From positions 186,001 through 250,000 of the forward strand of contig CAWBDS010000012.1 of NCBI GenBank assembly GCA_963787645.1: a stretch of 64,000 nt of DNA, read 5' to 3'. Shown here piece after piece: positions 25,204-33,959 of the stretch. This DNA is from Palsa-504 sp963787645. GTDB lineage: Bacteria; Actinomycetota; Actinomycetes; Streptosporangiales; Streptosporangiaceae. The notes under the pieces are model-generated. The model was not told the origin of the DNA and did no database searches. It worked only from the letters and a program-made list of their open reading frames with translations. The translations under genes were made by a program, and so were the position numbers. Position 1 is the first letter of the stretch, and each line of letters opens with the position of its first letter.

Positions 25204-26246
25204 GCTCGGCGGCGGGTGGACCGGACCGCCAGGGCCACCGCGACGATCAGGGCGAAGCCGTTGAACAGGTCGTTGATGTAACCGGGCGCCCCGGCCAGCT
25301 GCAGCCCCTTGACGCCGGTCGCGAGCAGGAAGATCGCGATCAGGGTGCCGAGCACGTTCACCCGGCCGGGCAGGATCTGGGTGGCGCCCAGGAAGACCGC
25401 GGAGAAGGCCGGTAGCAGGTAGGGGACCCCGACGTCCGGGCTCGAGGAGCCGAGCTCGGCGGCCAGCATGACCCCGGCGAACGCCGCCACCACACCGCAG
25501 ATCACGAAGGCGCCGGTGGTAATGCGCCCGACCCGGATGCCCGCCAGCCGGGCGGCCTGCGGGTTGCCGCCCACGCTGTACAGGTACCGCCCGGCCGGCG
25601 TGTACTCCAGCACCCAAAACAAGATGATGGCCAAGATCACCATGTAGTAGACCGGCAGCGGCAGGCCGAGGACCTGCTTCTGGCCAATCGCGGTGAAGTG
25701 CGGGGAGATCCCGTTGGCCACCTGGAAGCCGCCGGTGACCCAGGTCGTGCCCGCGGACAAGATGCTGCCCATGCCGAGCGTGGCGATGAACGAGTCGACG
25801 TGCAGCATGACCACGATGAACGAGTTGACCAGCCCGACCAGCAGCCCGAAGGCCACGGCGGCGAAGATGCCGAGGATGAAGCCGTGATGGTTGGCCTGGA
25901 ACCAGACGACGATGCAGACCCCCATGCCCAGGGTGCCGCCGATGGACAGGTCGAACGCGCCGCAGGCCACCGGCACGATCAGGCCCAGGGCCACCATGGC
26001 CGTGATGGCCTGCGAGCCGGCGATGATGCGGAAATTGGTGGCCGTGAGGAACAGGCTCGGCACCCACAGCGCGAAGATGAGAATCAGCACCGCCCACACG
26101 TACAGGCCGCTGAACCGGTCCAGGCCGAGGGTAACGGCCAGGCTTCGCTGCCTCCGCGCGGCGTGGCTGCCGCCCGGGGCCTCGGGGTCCGGTTCGAGGG
26201 ACCCGTGCTCGTCCGGTTCGAGGGGCCGGTGCTCGTTAACGGTCAT
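25200..26246 (-). CDS. Sugar-type ABC transporter permease (RbsC-like)
   Basis: An integral membrane permease of 348 residues from the branched-chain/ribose permease family. After a charged N-terminus of about 40 residues there are eight or more hydrophobic spans, with the family segments GAFDLSIGGTLGMGVCIVVW, LGMGSILSAGTTWVTGG and AAELGSSSPDVGVPYLLPAF. ATG 26246 is preceded by AGAAGGGA. It lies 85 bases downstream of the split ATPase gene and overlaps the SnoaL-like gene. With the divergent binding protein it makes a carbohydrate or polyol uptake system. Confidence 0.9.
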   Translation of the reverse strand: MTVNEHRPLEPDEHGSLEPDPEAPGGSHAARRQRSLAVTLGLDRFSGLYVWAVLILIFALWVPSLFLTATNFRIIAGSQAITAMVALGLIVPVACGAFDLSIGGTLGMGVCIVVWFQANHHGFILGIFAAVAFGLLVGLVNSFIVVMLHVDSFIATLGMGSILSAGTTWVTGGFQVANGISPHFTAIGQKQVLGLPLPVYYMVILAIILFWVLEYTPAGRYLYSVGGNPQAARLAGIRVGRITTGAFVICGVVAAFAGVMLAAELGSSSPDVGVPYLLPAFSAVFLGATQILPGRVNVLGTLIAIFLLATGVKGLQLAGAPGYINDLFNGFALIVAVALAVRSTRRRA

Positions 26247-26331
26247 TCCGATTCCCTTCTCCGTGGATCGGACATGGCGGTCGCGTCCCGGGAGCTCATC
26301 GGCTGGCGGGTCCGGCTCGCGGACGGTTCGT

Positions 26332-27411
26332 TCATGCGGCGTCGTGCCGATCACGGCCGATGGTGGCCGCGGTGATCAGATCGTGGTCCATGCGGCCACC
26401 GGAGATCTCGTCGGCGATCTTCCCGCGCCGCAGGACCAGCACCCGGTGGCAGAGCCGGACGAGTTCCTCGTGGTCGGTGGAGACGACGATCACGGCGGTG
26501 CCGTCGGCGGCGGCCTCATCGACGAGCTTGTGGATGTCCGACTTGGCACCGACGTCCACGCCCTGGGTGGGCTCGTTGAGGATGAGCACCTTGGGTTTCA
26601 TCCGCAGCCAGCGGGCCAGCACCACCTTCTGCTGGTTTCCGCCGGACAGGTCGGACATGGCGAACTCGCTGTTCCGCGGGCGAACGTCCAGGCGCTCCAG
26701 CCACACCGCGACGTCGGAGCGCTCCCGGCTCTTGCGCAGGATCCCGTTACGCCAGTGCAGGCCGGTACCGACCACCGTGATGTTCTCGCGCAGGGTCGAC
26801 GTCATGAACGCGGCGTTGGCGTGGCGCTCGGCCGGGACGAGTCCCATGCCCAGGGCCATGGCCTGGTCCGGCCGCATCTTGGGCACCGCGGTCCCGTTGA
26901 TCGTTACCTCGCCCGCCCGGTCGGCGCCGCCGAACAGCGCCGTGGCCACCTCGTCGCGCCCGGAGCCGGTGATGCCGGCGATGCCGACGATCTCGCCGGC
27001 GTGCACGGTCAGGTCCACGTTGCTCAGCACGTCGCAGCCCAGGCCGCTGACCTCGAGCACGACATCGCGTCGTTCCGCGGCCTTGGCATCGTGGACGACG
27101 TGCTCAAGCTGGCGCCCGATGACCTGCTCGATCAGCTGGTCTTCGGTCAGTCCGGCCACCGGGCGGGTGATGATGTGCTTGCCGTCCCGCAGTACCGTGA
27201 CGTTCTGGGCCAGTTCAAAGACCTCGTTGAAGTGGTGCGACACGAACATGACGGCCACGCCGGAGTCCGCCACCCGGCGGGCCAGCTGAAACAGCCGTTC
27301 GGCCTCCGCGGCGGGCAGGTTGGCGGTCGGCTCGTCCAGGATGAGCACCTTGGTCTTGCTCTGCCGGGGGGCCAGCGCGCGGGCCACCGCGAGCGCCGTG
27401 CGCTCGCTCAT
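26332..27411 (-). CDS. Sugar ABC transporter ATPase, C-terminal part of a frameshifted gene
   Basis: A 359-residue reading that supplies the end of the first nucleotide-binding domain (signature-like LAMSERTALAVARALA just upstream, then Walker B KVLILDEPTANLP and SHHFNEVFELAQ) and the whole second domain (ITGSGRDEVATALF, SDLSGGNQQKVVLARWL, LILNEPTQGVDVGAK). Sugar-import ATPases of the RbsA/MglA type are normally one ~500-residue chain. Here the frame changes between the first Walker A and Walker B parts. The ATG at 27411 overlaps the stop of the N-terminal part as ATGA, so separate translation is conceivable. Confidence 0.85.
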   Translation of the reverse strand: MSERTALAVARALAPRQSKTKVLILDEPTANLPAAEAERLFQLARRVADSGVAVMFVSHHFNEVFELAQNVTVLRDGKHIITRPVAGLTEDQLIEQVIGRQLEHVVHDAKAAERRDVVLEVSGLGCDVLSNVDLTVHAGEIVGIAGITGSGRDEVATALFGGADRAGEVTINGTAVPKMRPDQAMALGMGLVPAERHANAAFMTSTLRENITVVGTGLHWRNGILRKSRERSDVAVWLERLDVRPRNSEFAMSDLSGGNQQKVVLARWLRMKPKVLILNEPTQGVDVGAKSDIHKLVDEAAADGTAVIVVSTDHEELVRLCHRVLVLRRGKIADEISGGRMDHDLITAATIGRDRHDAA

Positions 27412-27839
27412 GGCCAGGCCGCCGGCCGCTGGCGGATGTCGAATTCGTAGCCGAGGTCGGCCAGGGCCGCGCGGGTGCGCTTGCGCTCCTGCCGCCAGCG
27501 GATCCGGCCGCGGAAACTGGGATACCCGGCGCCCAGGGCGATGTTGTCCACCGCGTCGAGGTTGTTGACCAGGCCGAGATCTTGATGGACGAACCGCAGT
27601 CCGGCCGCCTCGCTCGCCTCGCCGTGGCCGAGCTGCAGCGCCTCACCGCCCACTTCGGCCGATCCCTCGTCGGGCACATGAAACCCGGCCAGAATCTTGA
27701 TCAGGGTTGACTTACCTGATCCGTTCTCGCCCACGAGCGCCCGGATCTCGCCCGGCTCGACCGACAGGCTCACGCCGTCCAGGACGCGCGGCCCGGCAAA
27801 GCTCTTGGACATGTTGGTCACGGTCAGCGCGGCCGTCAT
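27408..27839 (-). CDS. Sugar ABC transporter ATPase, N-terminal part of a frameshifted gene
   Basis: A 143-residue reading with MTAALTVTNMSKSFAG, Walker A VGENGSGKSTLIKILAG and the Q-loop RFVHQDLGL. It ends RQRPAAWP just before the signature helix. In full-length relatives the same chain continues into the LSxxER signature, which here lies in the next frame, so one base gained or lost in the CGGCCGGCGGCC run explains the break. GGAGG precedes ATG 27839. It is divergent from the binding-protein gene. Confidence 0.85.
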   Translation of the reverse strand: MTAALTVTNMSKSFAGPRVLDGVSLSVEPGEIRALVGENGSGKSTLIKILAGFHVPDEGSAEVGGEALQLGHGEASEAAGLRFVHQDLGLVNNLDAVDNIALGAGYPSFRGRIRWRQERKRTRAALADLGYEFDIRQRPAAWP

Positions 27840-28269
27840 GCTGCCTCCTGCGACCTGCGGCGACGAGTGCAACTCGTGGCGGGATACCGGCGGTAACTCT
27901 TTAGGTGGAGCTTAGGCTTCGGCGTGCGGTACGACCAGACCCTGCCCTAGATGAGTCTTGTCTTACCGCAAGCGATACAAAGTTACTGCCCGCCTACGGT
28001 CAGGTCAACGGGGTCCGCTTGCGGTTACTCAAGGGGGCGGTAACGGCCCGCACGATTCGGCCATCGATCAGGAAAACCACAGTTAGCGGCCAGATTCACC
28101 ATTGTCTAGGACCCACGCATAACAACTTCGCTTCGGTGTGCACGGAGTGTAGACAGTTGACGAGTGGGAATTCTAGGTTGAGAGTCAACTCAGTAACCAC
28201 TCTTTAACATGACCCCAGTAGACCCTCGGCCGCCCGGGTCTTCCGGGCGGTTGTCAGAAGGAGGCGCGG
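27840..28269. other. Divergent regulatory gap of the ABC importer
   Basis: About 430 noncoding bases, noticeably poorer in GC than the flanks, between the ATPase genes (minus) and the binding-protein gene (plus), so promoters in both directions are expected. A short palindrome GTTGA-GAG-TCAAC lies at 28177-28189. A stem-loop with CCGCCCGG (28230-28237) pairing with 28243-28250 sits just before the ribosome site GAAGGAGG of the binding-protein gene and could affect its translation. No regulator gene is nearby. Confidence 0.55.
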
Positions 28270-29415
28270 ATGAGGAGAACACTCGCGGCTGTCGTCGCGG
28301 TTGCTACCTCAACGCTCGCCATCGCCGCGTGCAGCAGCAGTGGCAGTAGCAGCGGCACCAGTGGTGGTACCAGCGCCGGCGCCACGGCCAGTGCCACCAG
28401 CGCCGGCATGGCGGCGGCGATGCAGTACGAGCAGCAGTTCCTGAACACGCCGACCTCGATCGGCATCACTACGCCACTCAAGTCCAAGCCCGCAGCCGGG
28501 AAGCTGCTCGTCGGCCTGGACTCCGGTCTCGGCAGCGCCAAGGTGCTCGCCCAGTACTGGGCGCAGGCCGCCGCGGACATCGGCTGGAAGTACAAGGACC
28601 TGATCTCCGGGTCGACGCCGGCCACCCAGCAGGCGGCCATGAACTCGGCCATCCAGCTGAGCCCGGCGGGCATCCTCACCAGCGGTATCCCCAACTCCAC
28701 GATCCAGTCGCAGCTCACCCTGGCCGCGCAGAAGGGCATCTGGGTCAACAGCAGCGCGGACACCAGCCCGCCGTCGGGGGCCATGTTCGACACCTCGATC
28801 GCGAACCCGGCTCAGCTCGCCGAGTGGGGCAAGATGGTCGCCGCGTACGTGACCGTCGAGTCCCAGGGCAAGGCCGTCGTCCAGGACTTCCAGCTGACCG
28901 CCTTCCCGATCCTGCTGGACTTCGACACCGCGTTCGTGGCCGCGATGCAGCAGTGGTGTCCGAGCTGCAAGGTCAGCACCAACGCGGTGCCCGCGGCCAG
29001 CCTCGGCACCAGCGCCCTGACCGGCCAGGTGACCTCCACCGTGACCAGGAATCCCAGCACCAACTGGCTGATCTTCGACCTCGGTGACCTGGAGATCGGC
29101 GTCGACGCCGCGCTCAAGGCGGCCGGCCTGACCGGCCAGCACATCGGCGGCCTGACCGCGGACACCCCGAACATCGCGGGGCTGAAGGCCGGGACCGAGA
29201 ACGTCTGGACCGCGTACTCGCTGCCGATCGTCGCCTACCGTCAGGTCGACTCCATGGCCCGCAAGTTCGAGGGCATGACGCCCCTGACCGCGACCCTGCC
29301 CACCCAGCTGATCACGCCGCAGAACGTCAACTCGCTGGTCGTGGACTCGGCGGGCAACTACGTCGGCGTGACCGACTACCGCACCGAGTTCAAGAAGCTC
29401 TGGCTCGAAGGCTAG
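28270..29415 (+). CDS. Sugar-type ABC transporter substrate-binding lipoprotein
   Basis: A 381-residue secreted lipoprotein. The N-terminus MRRTLAAVVAVATSTLAIAA is a lipoprotein signal with lipobox LAIAAC (Cys21), followed by a Ser/Gly/Thr-rich linker. The mature part is a periplasmic-binding-protein type 1 fold (LLVGLDSGLGSAKVLAQYW, TQQAAMNSAIQLSPAGILTS). GAAGGAGG precedes the ATG. It faces the permease/ATPase genes across a shared promoter gap and is followed by a strong hairpin. Ligand unknown. Confidence 0.9.
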   Translation: MRRTLAAVVAVATSTLAIAACSSSGSSSGTSGGTSAGATASATSAGMAAAMQYEQQFLNTPTSIGITTPLKSKPAAGKLLVGLDSGLGSAKVLAQYWAQAAADIGWKYKDLISGSTPATQQAAMNSAIQLSPAGILTSGIPNSTIQSQLTLAAQKGIWVNSSADTSPPSGAMFDTSIANPAQLAEWGKMVAAYVTVESQGKAVVQDFQLTAFPILLDFDTAFVAAMQQWCPSCKVSTNAVPAASLGTSALTGQVTSTVTRNPSTNWLIFDLGDLEIGVDAALKAAGLTGQHIGGLTADTPNIAGLKAGTENVWTAYSLPIVAYRQVDSMARKFEGMTPLTATLPTQLITPQNVNSLVVDSAGNYVGVTDYRTEFKKLWLEG

Positions 29416-29437
29416 CGCTGCTAGACGAGTACCGCCT

Positions 29438-29471
29438 GCGGATGCCGCCCCTCGCCCGGGGCGGCATCCGC
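29438..29471 (+). terminator. Strong stem-loop after binding-protein gene
   Basis: A perfect 14-base stem, GCGGATGCCGCCCC at 29438-29451 pairing with 29458-29471 across a 6-base loop, 22 bases after the stop codon. There is no T run, so it could be a GC-type terminator or a 3' stabiliser that lets the abundant binding-protein mRNA persist. Confidence 0.65.
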
Positions 29472-29505
29472 GCGCGGGCGTGAGCCCGGTCCGAGGAGCG
29501 GCGAC

Positions 29506-30042
29506 ATGGCGGAGGAAGCCCTGGAACGGCGGATTTCCCGGCTGGAGTCCCGGGCGGAGATCGCCGAGCTGCTCACCCGGTACGCCTTCCTGATCGACGA
29601 CCACGAGTTCGACGCGCTGGGCGAGCTGTTCACGCCGGACGCGCGGTTCGGCTCGCCGGGCAGCACGCACGTGGGCCGCGAGGCCATCGTCGCGAACTAC
29701 CGGGCGCTCGGCGACCTGTACCCGATCACGCTGCACGAGGCGCGCGGCTTCGTGCTGGACTTCACCGACGACGACCACGCGCACGGCCAGGTGACCGGCT
29801 TCTCCGAGCAGGCCTCGGCCCGGCACACCGTGGTCACGTCGTTCCGCTACGACGACGAGTACGTCCGGCTGGACGGGCACTGGCGGTTCGCCGTCCGTCA
29901 GGTGCGGACCCTGTACGCCATGACCCACGCCGAGCACACGTCCGGCGGGCTGGGCTGGCGGCTGCGCAAGCGCTGGCCGCACCGGGCGCCCGCCCCCGCC
30001 GAGCTCCCGGCCTACCGGCCCGACGTCGGCCACGACGCATAA
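29506..30042 (+). CDS. SnoaL/NTF2-like protein
   Basis: A 178-residue SnoaL-like protein with LESRAEIAELLTRYAFLIDD, the strand ALGELFTPDARFGSPG and the late segment RYDDEYVRLDGHWRFAVRQV. The Arg-rich tail of about 30 residues is longer than in relatives. GAGGAG precedes the ATG. It lies 90 bases after the binding-protein gene beyond a stem-loop. The fold is used by ketosteroid-isomerase-like enzymes, dehydratases and oxygenase helpers; role unknown. Confidence 0.82.
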   Translation: MAEEALERRISRLESRAEIAELLTRYAFLIDDHEFDALGELFTPDARFGSPGSTHVGREAIVANYRALGDLYPITLHEARGFVLDFTDDDHAHGQVTGFSEQASARHTVVTSFRYDDEYVRLDGHWRFAVRQVRTLYAMTHAEHTSGGLGWRLRKRWPHRAPAPAELPAYRPDVGHDA

Positions 30043-30060
30043 TGCATCTGGAGGTGCCCG

Positions 30061-30657
30061 ATGCTGGTCATCGCAATGGAGACGGAGCCCGACGGACACG
30101 TGCGCTGGGCCGGGCGTCGTCACGACGATGACCGGCCGGACGCGAACTCGGGTGCCTCGCCGGCCGAGCTGTTCGACGCGGTCTTCCACGCCCTGCACGA
30201 CGGCGAGCAGGTGGCGCTGGGCTTGCCGGTTCCCCCCGGCCAGGACCCCGCGACCGCCGACGCGGACGCGCCCGGCCTGGCCGAGCTCGGCTACCTGCTG
30301 GGGGAGCTAGGCAACTGGCGGCCGTGGACGACGGTGAGCACGTCGCTGTCGCGGTGGAAGGCGAACACGTCGATCCTGGTCTGGCAGGCGGTTCCGGCGC
30401 CGGGCACCGGCGAGGTCACGGCGACCGCCGCCACCGATAGCTTCTTCCGCCAGTTCCGCGCCCCCACCGCGGGCCGAACCGAAGCCGCGCCAACCGATGC
30501 CGCACGAACCGATGCCGCACGAACCGAGGCCGCGCCAACCGAAGCCGACGGGACTGTGGTCAACCTGGCCGCCGATACCGCTCGCCGCGCGGGCCTGTTC
30601 GTCGACCCCTCCGAGTTCGCCCAGCCCGCCGCCTCCATCACCGTAAACGGCAGCTGA
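30061..30657 (+). CDS. Unrecognised protein with Ala/Thr/Glu repeat
   Basis: A 198-residue cytosolic protein I do not recognise. The N-terminal ~125 residues look globular (ASPAELFDAVFHALHDGEQV, WRPWTTVSTSLSRWK), then comes a low-complexity stretch of near-pentapeptides of the ARTDA/APTEA type (about residues 139-162). GGAGG precedes the ATG, 18 bases after the SnoaL-like gene. Its last ~20 bases overlap the converging TIGR03086-type gene, so its true end could be debated, but coding character continues to the stop. Confidence 0.65.
   Translation: MLVIAMETEPDGHVRWAGRRHDDDRPDANSGASPAELFDAVFHALHDGEQVALGLPVPPGQDPATADADAPGLAELGYLLGELGNWRPWTTVSTSLSRWKANTSILVWQAVPAPGTGEVTATAATDSFFRQFRAPTAGRTEAAPTDAARTDAARTEAAPTEADGTVVNLAADTARRAGLFVDPSEFAQPAASITVNGS
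30475..30545 (+). repeat. 15-bp coding tandem repeat
   Basis: About five imperfect 15-base units built on CGAACCGATGCCGCA, with GAAGCCGCGCCAACC variants, in the unrecognised protein gene. Unit length keeps the reading frame. Confidence 0.8.
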
Positions 30658-31210
30658 CCGCGCCCGGTAACGGAACGCGCCCGGTGAACGCGATCAGCCG
30701 CTCCAGCGCCGTGGCCGAAGGCCCGGCCGGCACCTCGGCCGCGAAGCTCCGCCCCCGCTTGTCCGCGGTAATCAACGCCCGGGCCTGCCCCAGCAGGTAG
30801 TCCGCGACCTCCGCCGGCACATCGATGGACGCCCCGGCCGCCCGGGCCATGTCCCACCCGTGCACCAGCAGTTCCATCGGGATGATCTCCACCGCCAGGC
30901 TGGCGGGCAGCGTGCTCCGCCCCACGGTCACCGAACCATCCAGCCCGCGCCGCCGCCACGCCGTCAGCGCCGCCTCGGTGGCCATCGCCACCCGCTCGTC
31001 CAGCGCGCCGCCCGCCGACGCCTCGTCGGTAAACTCGGCAAACCCCGCCACCGAGGCCAGCAGCACCATCGACCGGACCACGTGCTCCCCGACCTCGCCC
31101 ACGGTGTACTCCGCGCACGGGCTCGGCCGGCCCAGGTCATCCGAGGTGAGCTGCCCGAGCACCGAGCGGCAGGCGGCCAGCGTGACCGACGCGCGCACGA
31201 AGGGTTCCAT
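30638..31210 (-). CDS. TIGR03086-type metal-binding protein (DinB/maleylpyruvate isomerase fold)
   Basis: A 190-residue four-helix-bundle protein. Family marks are the opening LTSDDLGRPSPCAEYTVGEV and the metal-histidine segments GEHVVRSM and MELLVHGWDMARAAG. Relatives act with thiols such as mycothiol or have no assigned role. Its ATG shares a base with the stop of the small protein gene upstream (TGATG), placing it last in the PHA synthase operon. Confidence 0.85.
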   Translation of the reverse strand: MEPFVRASVTLAACRSVLGQLTSDDLGRPSPCAEYTVGEVGEHVVRSMVLLASVAGFAEFTDEASAGGALDERVAMATEAALTAWRRRGLDGSVTVGRSTLPASLAVEIIPMELLVHGWDMARAAGASIDVPAEVADYLLGQARALITADKRGRSFAAEVPAGPSATALERLIAFTGRVPLPGAVSCRLR

Positions 31211-31428
31211 CAGTCGAACTCGGCTGGGTCACGGCCCGGCGGCGACGGCCGTGGGGCCAGGAAGAACGCGCTGACCAGGTCGCGCGCCGTGCTGTACCCG
31301 TCGAGGAACTCCTCCTCGGCCCGGGCTGGCGCCATCCGGCCGTCCCGCAGCCCCTCGAACGCCTCGCGCATCCGCTGCAGCGCGGACTCCAGGACGTCGC
31401 GGTCCTCCGGAAAGTGGGTGCCGACCAT
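31210..31428 (-). CDS. Small acidic/helical protein in PHA synthase operon
   Basis: A 72-residue protein, mostly predicted helix (DRDVLESALQRMREAFEGLR) with an extended Pro/Arg-rich C-terminus. I recognise no family. It begins 3 bases after the SDR stop and overlaps the next gene by TGATG, so it is very likely expressed. It could be a regulator or granule-associated helper, but this rests on position only. Confidence 0.6.
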   Translation of the reverse strand: MVGTHFPEDRDVLESALQRMREAFEGLRDGRMAPARAEEEFLDGYSTARDLVSAFFLAPRPSPPGRDPAEFD

Positions 31429-31431
31429 GGC

Positions 31432-32196
31432 TCAGTACGCCGCCGTCCCGCCGTCGACGCTGTAGATCGAACCGGTGATGCCGGCCCCGACTTCCGAGGC
31501 GAGCAAGACCGCCACCGCGGCCACTTCCTCCAGGGTGTTCGGCCGCTTGATCGCGGACTCGGCGGCGAACAGCGCGACCATCTCGTCGAACGTGATGCCC
31601 ATCGCCGCCGCGGTGTTCGGTCCGTTGTTCTTGATGATGTCGGTGATGACCAGGCCCGGGCAGATCGCGTTGACGGTCACGCCCTGGGTGCCGACCTCCT
31701 TGGCCGTGGCCTTGGTCAGCCCGTTGATCGCGTGCTTGGCTGCCACGTACGCGGTCAGCACCGGCTTGCCGTGCTTGCCCTCGACCGAGGAGATGTTGAT
31801 GATGCGCCCGTAACCGCGCGGCAGCATGTGCCGCAGCGCGGCGCGGGTGCCCCAGAACGTGGAGTACAGGTTCCACTTCATCACCAGGTCAAAGTCCTCG
31901 TCGTAGAGGTCAACCAGGGGTGCCAGCCGCTCGGCGCCGCCCGCGTTGTTGACCATGATGTCGACCTGCCCGAACTCCTGCACCGCCGCCTCGACAGCCC
32001 GCTCCACGCCTTCCTTGGTCGTCGCGTCGCCCTGGCAGAACACCACGCCGATCTCGTCGGCCACCTGCTGGCCGCGCTCGGCGTTGCGCCCGCTGACCAC
32101 CACTCGCGCGCCCTCGGCCACGAATGCCTCCGCGATCGCCCGGCCAATCCCCGCGGTGCCGCCGGTGATGGCCGCGACCTTGCCCTCCAGCTCCAT
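31432..32196 (-). CDS. Short-chain dehydrogenase/reductase (PhaB-like position)
   Basis: A 254-residue SDR with AAITGGTAGIGRAIAEAF, VNNAGGAERLAP, catalytic NISSVEGKHGKPVLTAYVAAKHAI and C-terminal YSVDGGTAAY. It lies 10 bases after the PHA synthase gene, where acetoacetyl-CoA reductases often stand. Its sequence is nevertheless closest to two other SDRs in this window (55385 and 62083) that lie next to Rieske oxygenase genes, so a hydroxyacyl or diol dehydrogenase role is as likely. Confidence 0.87.
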   Translation of the reverse strand: MELEGKVAAITGGTAGIGRAIAEAFVAEGARVVVSGRNAERGQQVADEIGVVFCQGDATTKEGVERAVEAAVQEFGQVDIMVNNAGGAERLAPLVDLYDEDFDLVMKWNLYSTFWGTRAALRHMLPRGYGRIINISSVEGKHGKPVLTAYVAAKHAINGLTKATAKEVGTQGVTVNAICPGLVITDIIKNNGPNTAAAMGITFDEMVALFAAESAIKRPNTLEEVAAVAVLLASEVGAGITGSIYSVDGGTAAY

Positions 32197-32206
32197 CGTT
32201 CACCCC

Positions 32207-33823
32207 TCACATTCCGGCGGGCACTACGTCCCGGACGAAGGAACCCGGTGCGTTCTCCAGCGGCGGATGCGCCGCGCTGCCGAGCCGCTCCGGCGCGCCC
32301 ACGGTCCCATCCGACTGCGCGATGATCCAGTCCGCCCAGTGCGTCCACCAGGTCCCGGTGTGCTTGTCCGCCCCGTCCAGCCACGCCTGCGGGTCCGGTC
32401 CCGGCTCGGTGCCGGTGTAGTACACCGCCTTGGGGTTGCCGGGCGGGTTGACCAGGCTCTGGATGTGCCCGGCGTTGCTGAGCACGAACGTGCTCGGCCC
32501 GCCCAGCAGTTGCGTGGTCTGGTAGCACGACGTCCACGGCGTGAGGTGGTCGGTCACCCCGCCGGTGACGTAGGTCGGCAGCGTGATCGTGCTCAGGTCC
32601 ACCGGGGTGCCCAGGCAGGTCAGCCGGCCCGGGGTGGCCAGCGGGTTGTTCTCGAAGATGTCCAGGAACTGGGCGTGCAGCGCGGCCGGCAGGTTCGTCC
32701 CGTCGGCGTTCCAGGCCAGTACGTCGAACGCCGGCGGCTTGTCGCCCATCAGGTAGTTGTTGACCCACGACTTCCACACCAGGTCGTCGGGCCGCATCCA
32801 GGTGAACGCGCCGCCCATGTCACGGGCGCTGATCACTCCGGCCCGCGCGGAGTTCCATCGGGCCAGGGCGAGCAGCCGGGACGCGGAGAACGCCTTGATC
32901 GGTACCTCCTGCCCCCAGTCGAGCAGGGTCACCGCATAGCTTACCGAGTGCACCGGCGCCTGGCCCTGCGCGGCGAGATGGTTGAGCGCCATCGTGGTCA
33001 AGATGCCGCCCGCGCAGAACCCGATCACGTCGATGTCCGCCGCCCCGGTGACCTCGCGGACCGCCTCGATGGCGCTCAGTACCCGCCCGGCGTAGGTGTC
33101 GAGGTTCCACTCGGCCTGCTCGCGCGTGGGGTTACGCCAGCTCAGCATGAACGTCCGCAGGCCCCGGCCGACCGCGTACTCGACCATGCTCCGGCCCGGG
33201 CGCAGGTCCAGGAAGTAGTAGCGGCCGATCGGCGGCGGCACGATCAGCACCGGACGTTTCTGGACCCGCGACGTGCTGGGCGTGTACTGGATCACCTCGC
33301 CGTACGGATCACGGTCCACCACCGCCCCGGGCGTGATCGCGAAGTCCCGGCCGACCTGGTAGACGCTGCGGTCCACGGTGGACGGCATGCCGCCGTTGTG
33401 CCGCACGTCGCCCGCGAAGTTCCGCGCGCCGCGCACCAGGGACATCCCGCCGGTCTCGTACGCGCGCTTTACCGCGGCCGGGTTGCCGAGCAGCGTGTTC
33501 GTCGGCGCGGTGGCGCTTTCGGCGATGGTGAGCAGAAAGCGCGCCGCGGGGGAGGCCCGCCCGGTGCGGGACATGTCGTCCAGCGTCTCGTCCGCGACCG
33601 CGCAGCTGGCCGCGTACGCCTGCCCCAGCCTGCGGTACAAGGGATGCTCGGTCCACGCCCGGTCGCGGAAACGCCAGTCCTCAGGGGCCGGGCTGGCCGG
33701 CGAGTCACCCAGGGCGATGCCGGCCAGATCCCCGGCCAGTCGCCAGTAGCCGCTGTAGAGCGCGCCGATCCGGGCCCCGAGGCCACGCGAACCGGTGACC
33801 GCGCCGTCTGGAACCACCGTCAC
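32207..33823 (-). CDS. phaC: Poly(3-hydroxyalkanoate) synthase (PhaC-like)
   Basis: A 538-residue alpha/beta-hydrolase-fold PHA polymerase. The modified lipase box is VIGFCAGGILTT with nucleophile Cys at about residue 270, the Asp is in VTDHLTPW, the His in SNAGHIQSLVNPPGNPKA, and RPVLIVPPPIGRYYFLDL is the conserved segment before the box. Length fits class I/II enzymes. GTG 33823 is chosen because AGGAGG precedes it; ATG 33859 has no such site. It leads an operon with an SDR, a small protein and a TIGR03086-type protein. No phasin is evident. Confidence 0.92.
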   Translation of the reverse strand: MTVVPDGAVTGSRGLGARIGALYSGYWRLAGDLAGIALGDSPASPAPEDWRFRDRAWTEHPLYRRLGQAYAASCAVADETLDDMSRTGRASPAARFLLTIAESATAPTNTLLGNPAAVKRAYETGGMSLVRGARNFAGDVRHNGGMPSTVDRSVYQVGRDFAITPGAVVDRDPYGEVIQYTPSTSRVQKRPVLIVPPPIGRYYFLDLRPGRSMVEYAVGRGLRTFMLSWRNPTREQAEWNLDTYAGRVLSAIEAVREVTGAADIDVIGFCAGGILTTMALNHLAAQGQAPVHSVSYAVTLLDWGQEVPIKAFSASRLLALARWNSARAGVISARDMGGAFTWMRPDDLVWKSWVNNYLMGDKPPAFDVLAWNADGTNLPAALHAQFLDIFENNPLATPGRLTCLGTPVDLSTITLPTYVTGGVTDHLTPWTSCYQTTQLLGGPSTFVLSNAGHIQSLVNPPGNPKAVYYTGTEPGPDPQAWLDGADKHTGTWWTHWADWIIAQSDGTVGAPERLGSAAHPPLENAPGSFVRDVVPAGM

Positions 33824-33959
33824 GTGGGGCCTCCTGCTTGTCAGCTTTCTGTAGTTCAACTCTAGTTTAAGCCATGAACCCGGGACCAGTTCGCCCTAGG
33901 GTCGGTATCAGTCGCTATATACCCCGAGTTTCTTGACGTTGACCACAGGAAGGTCAAAG

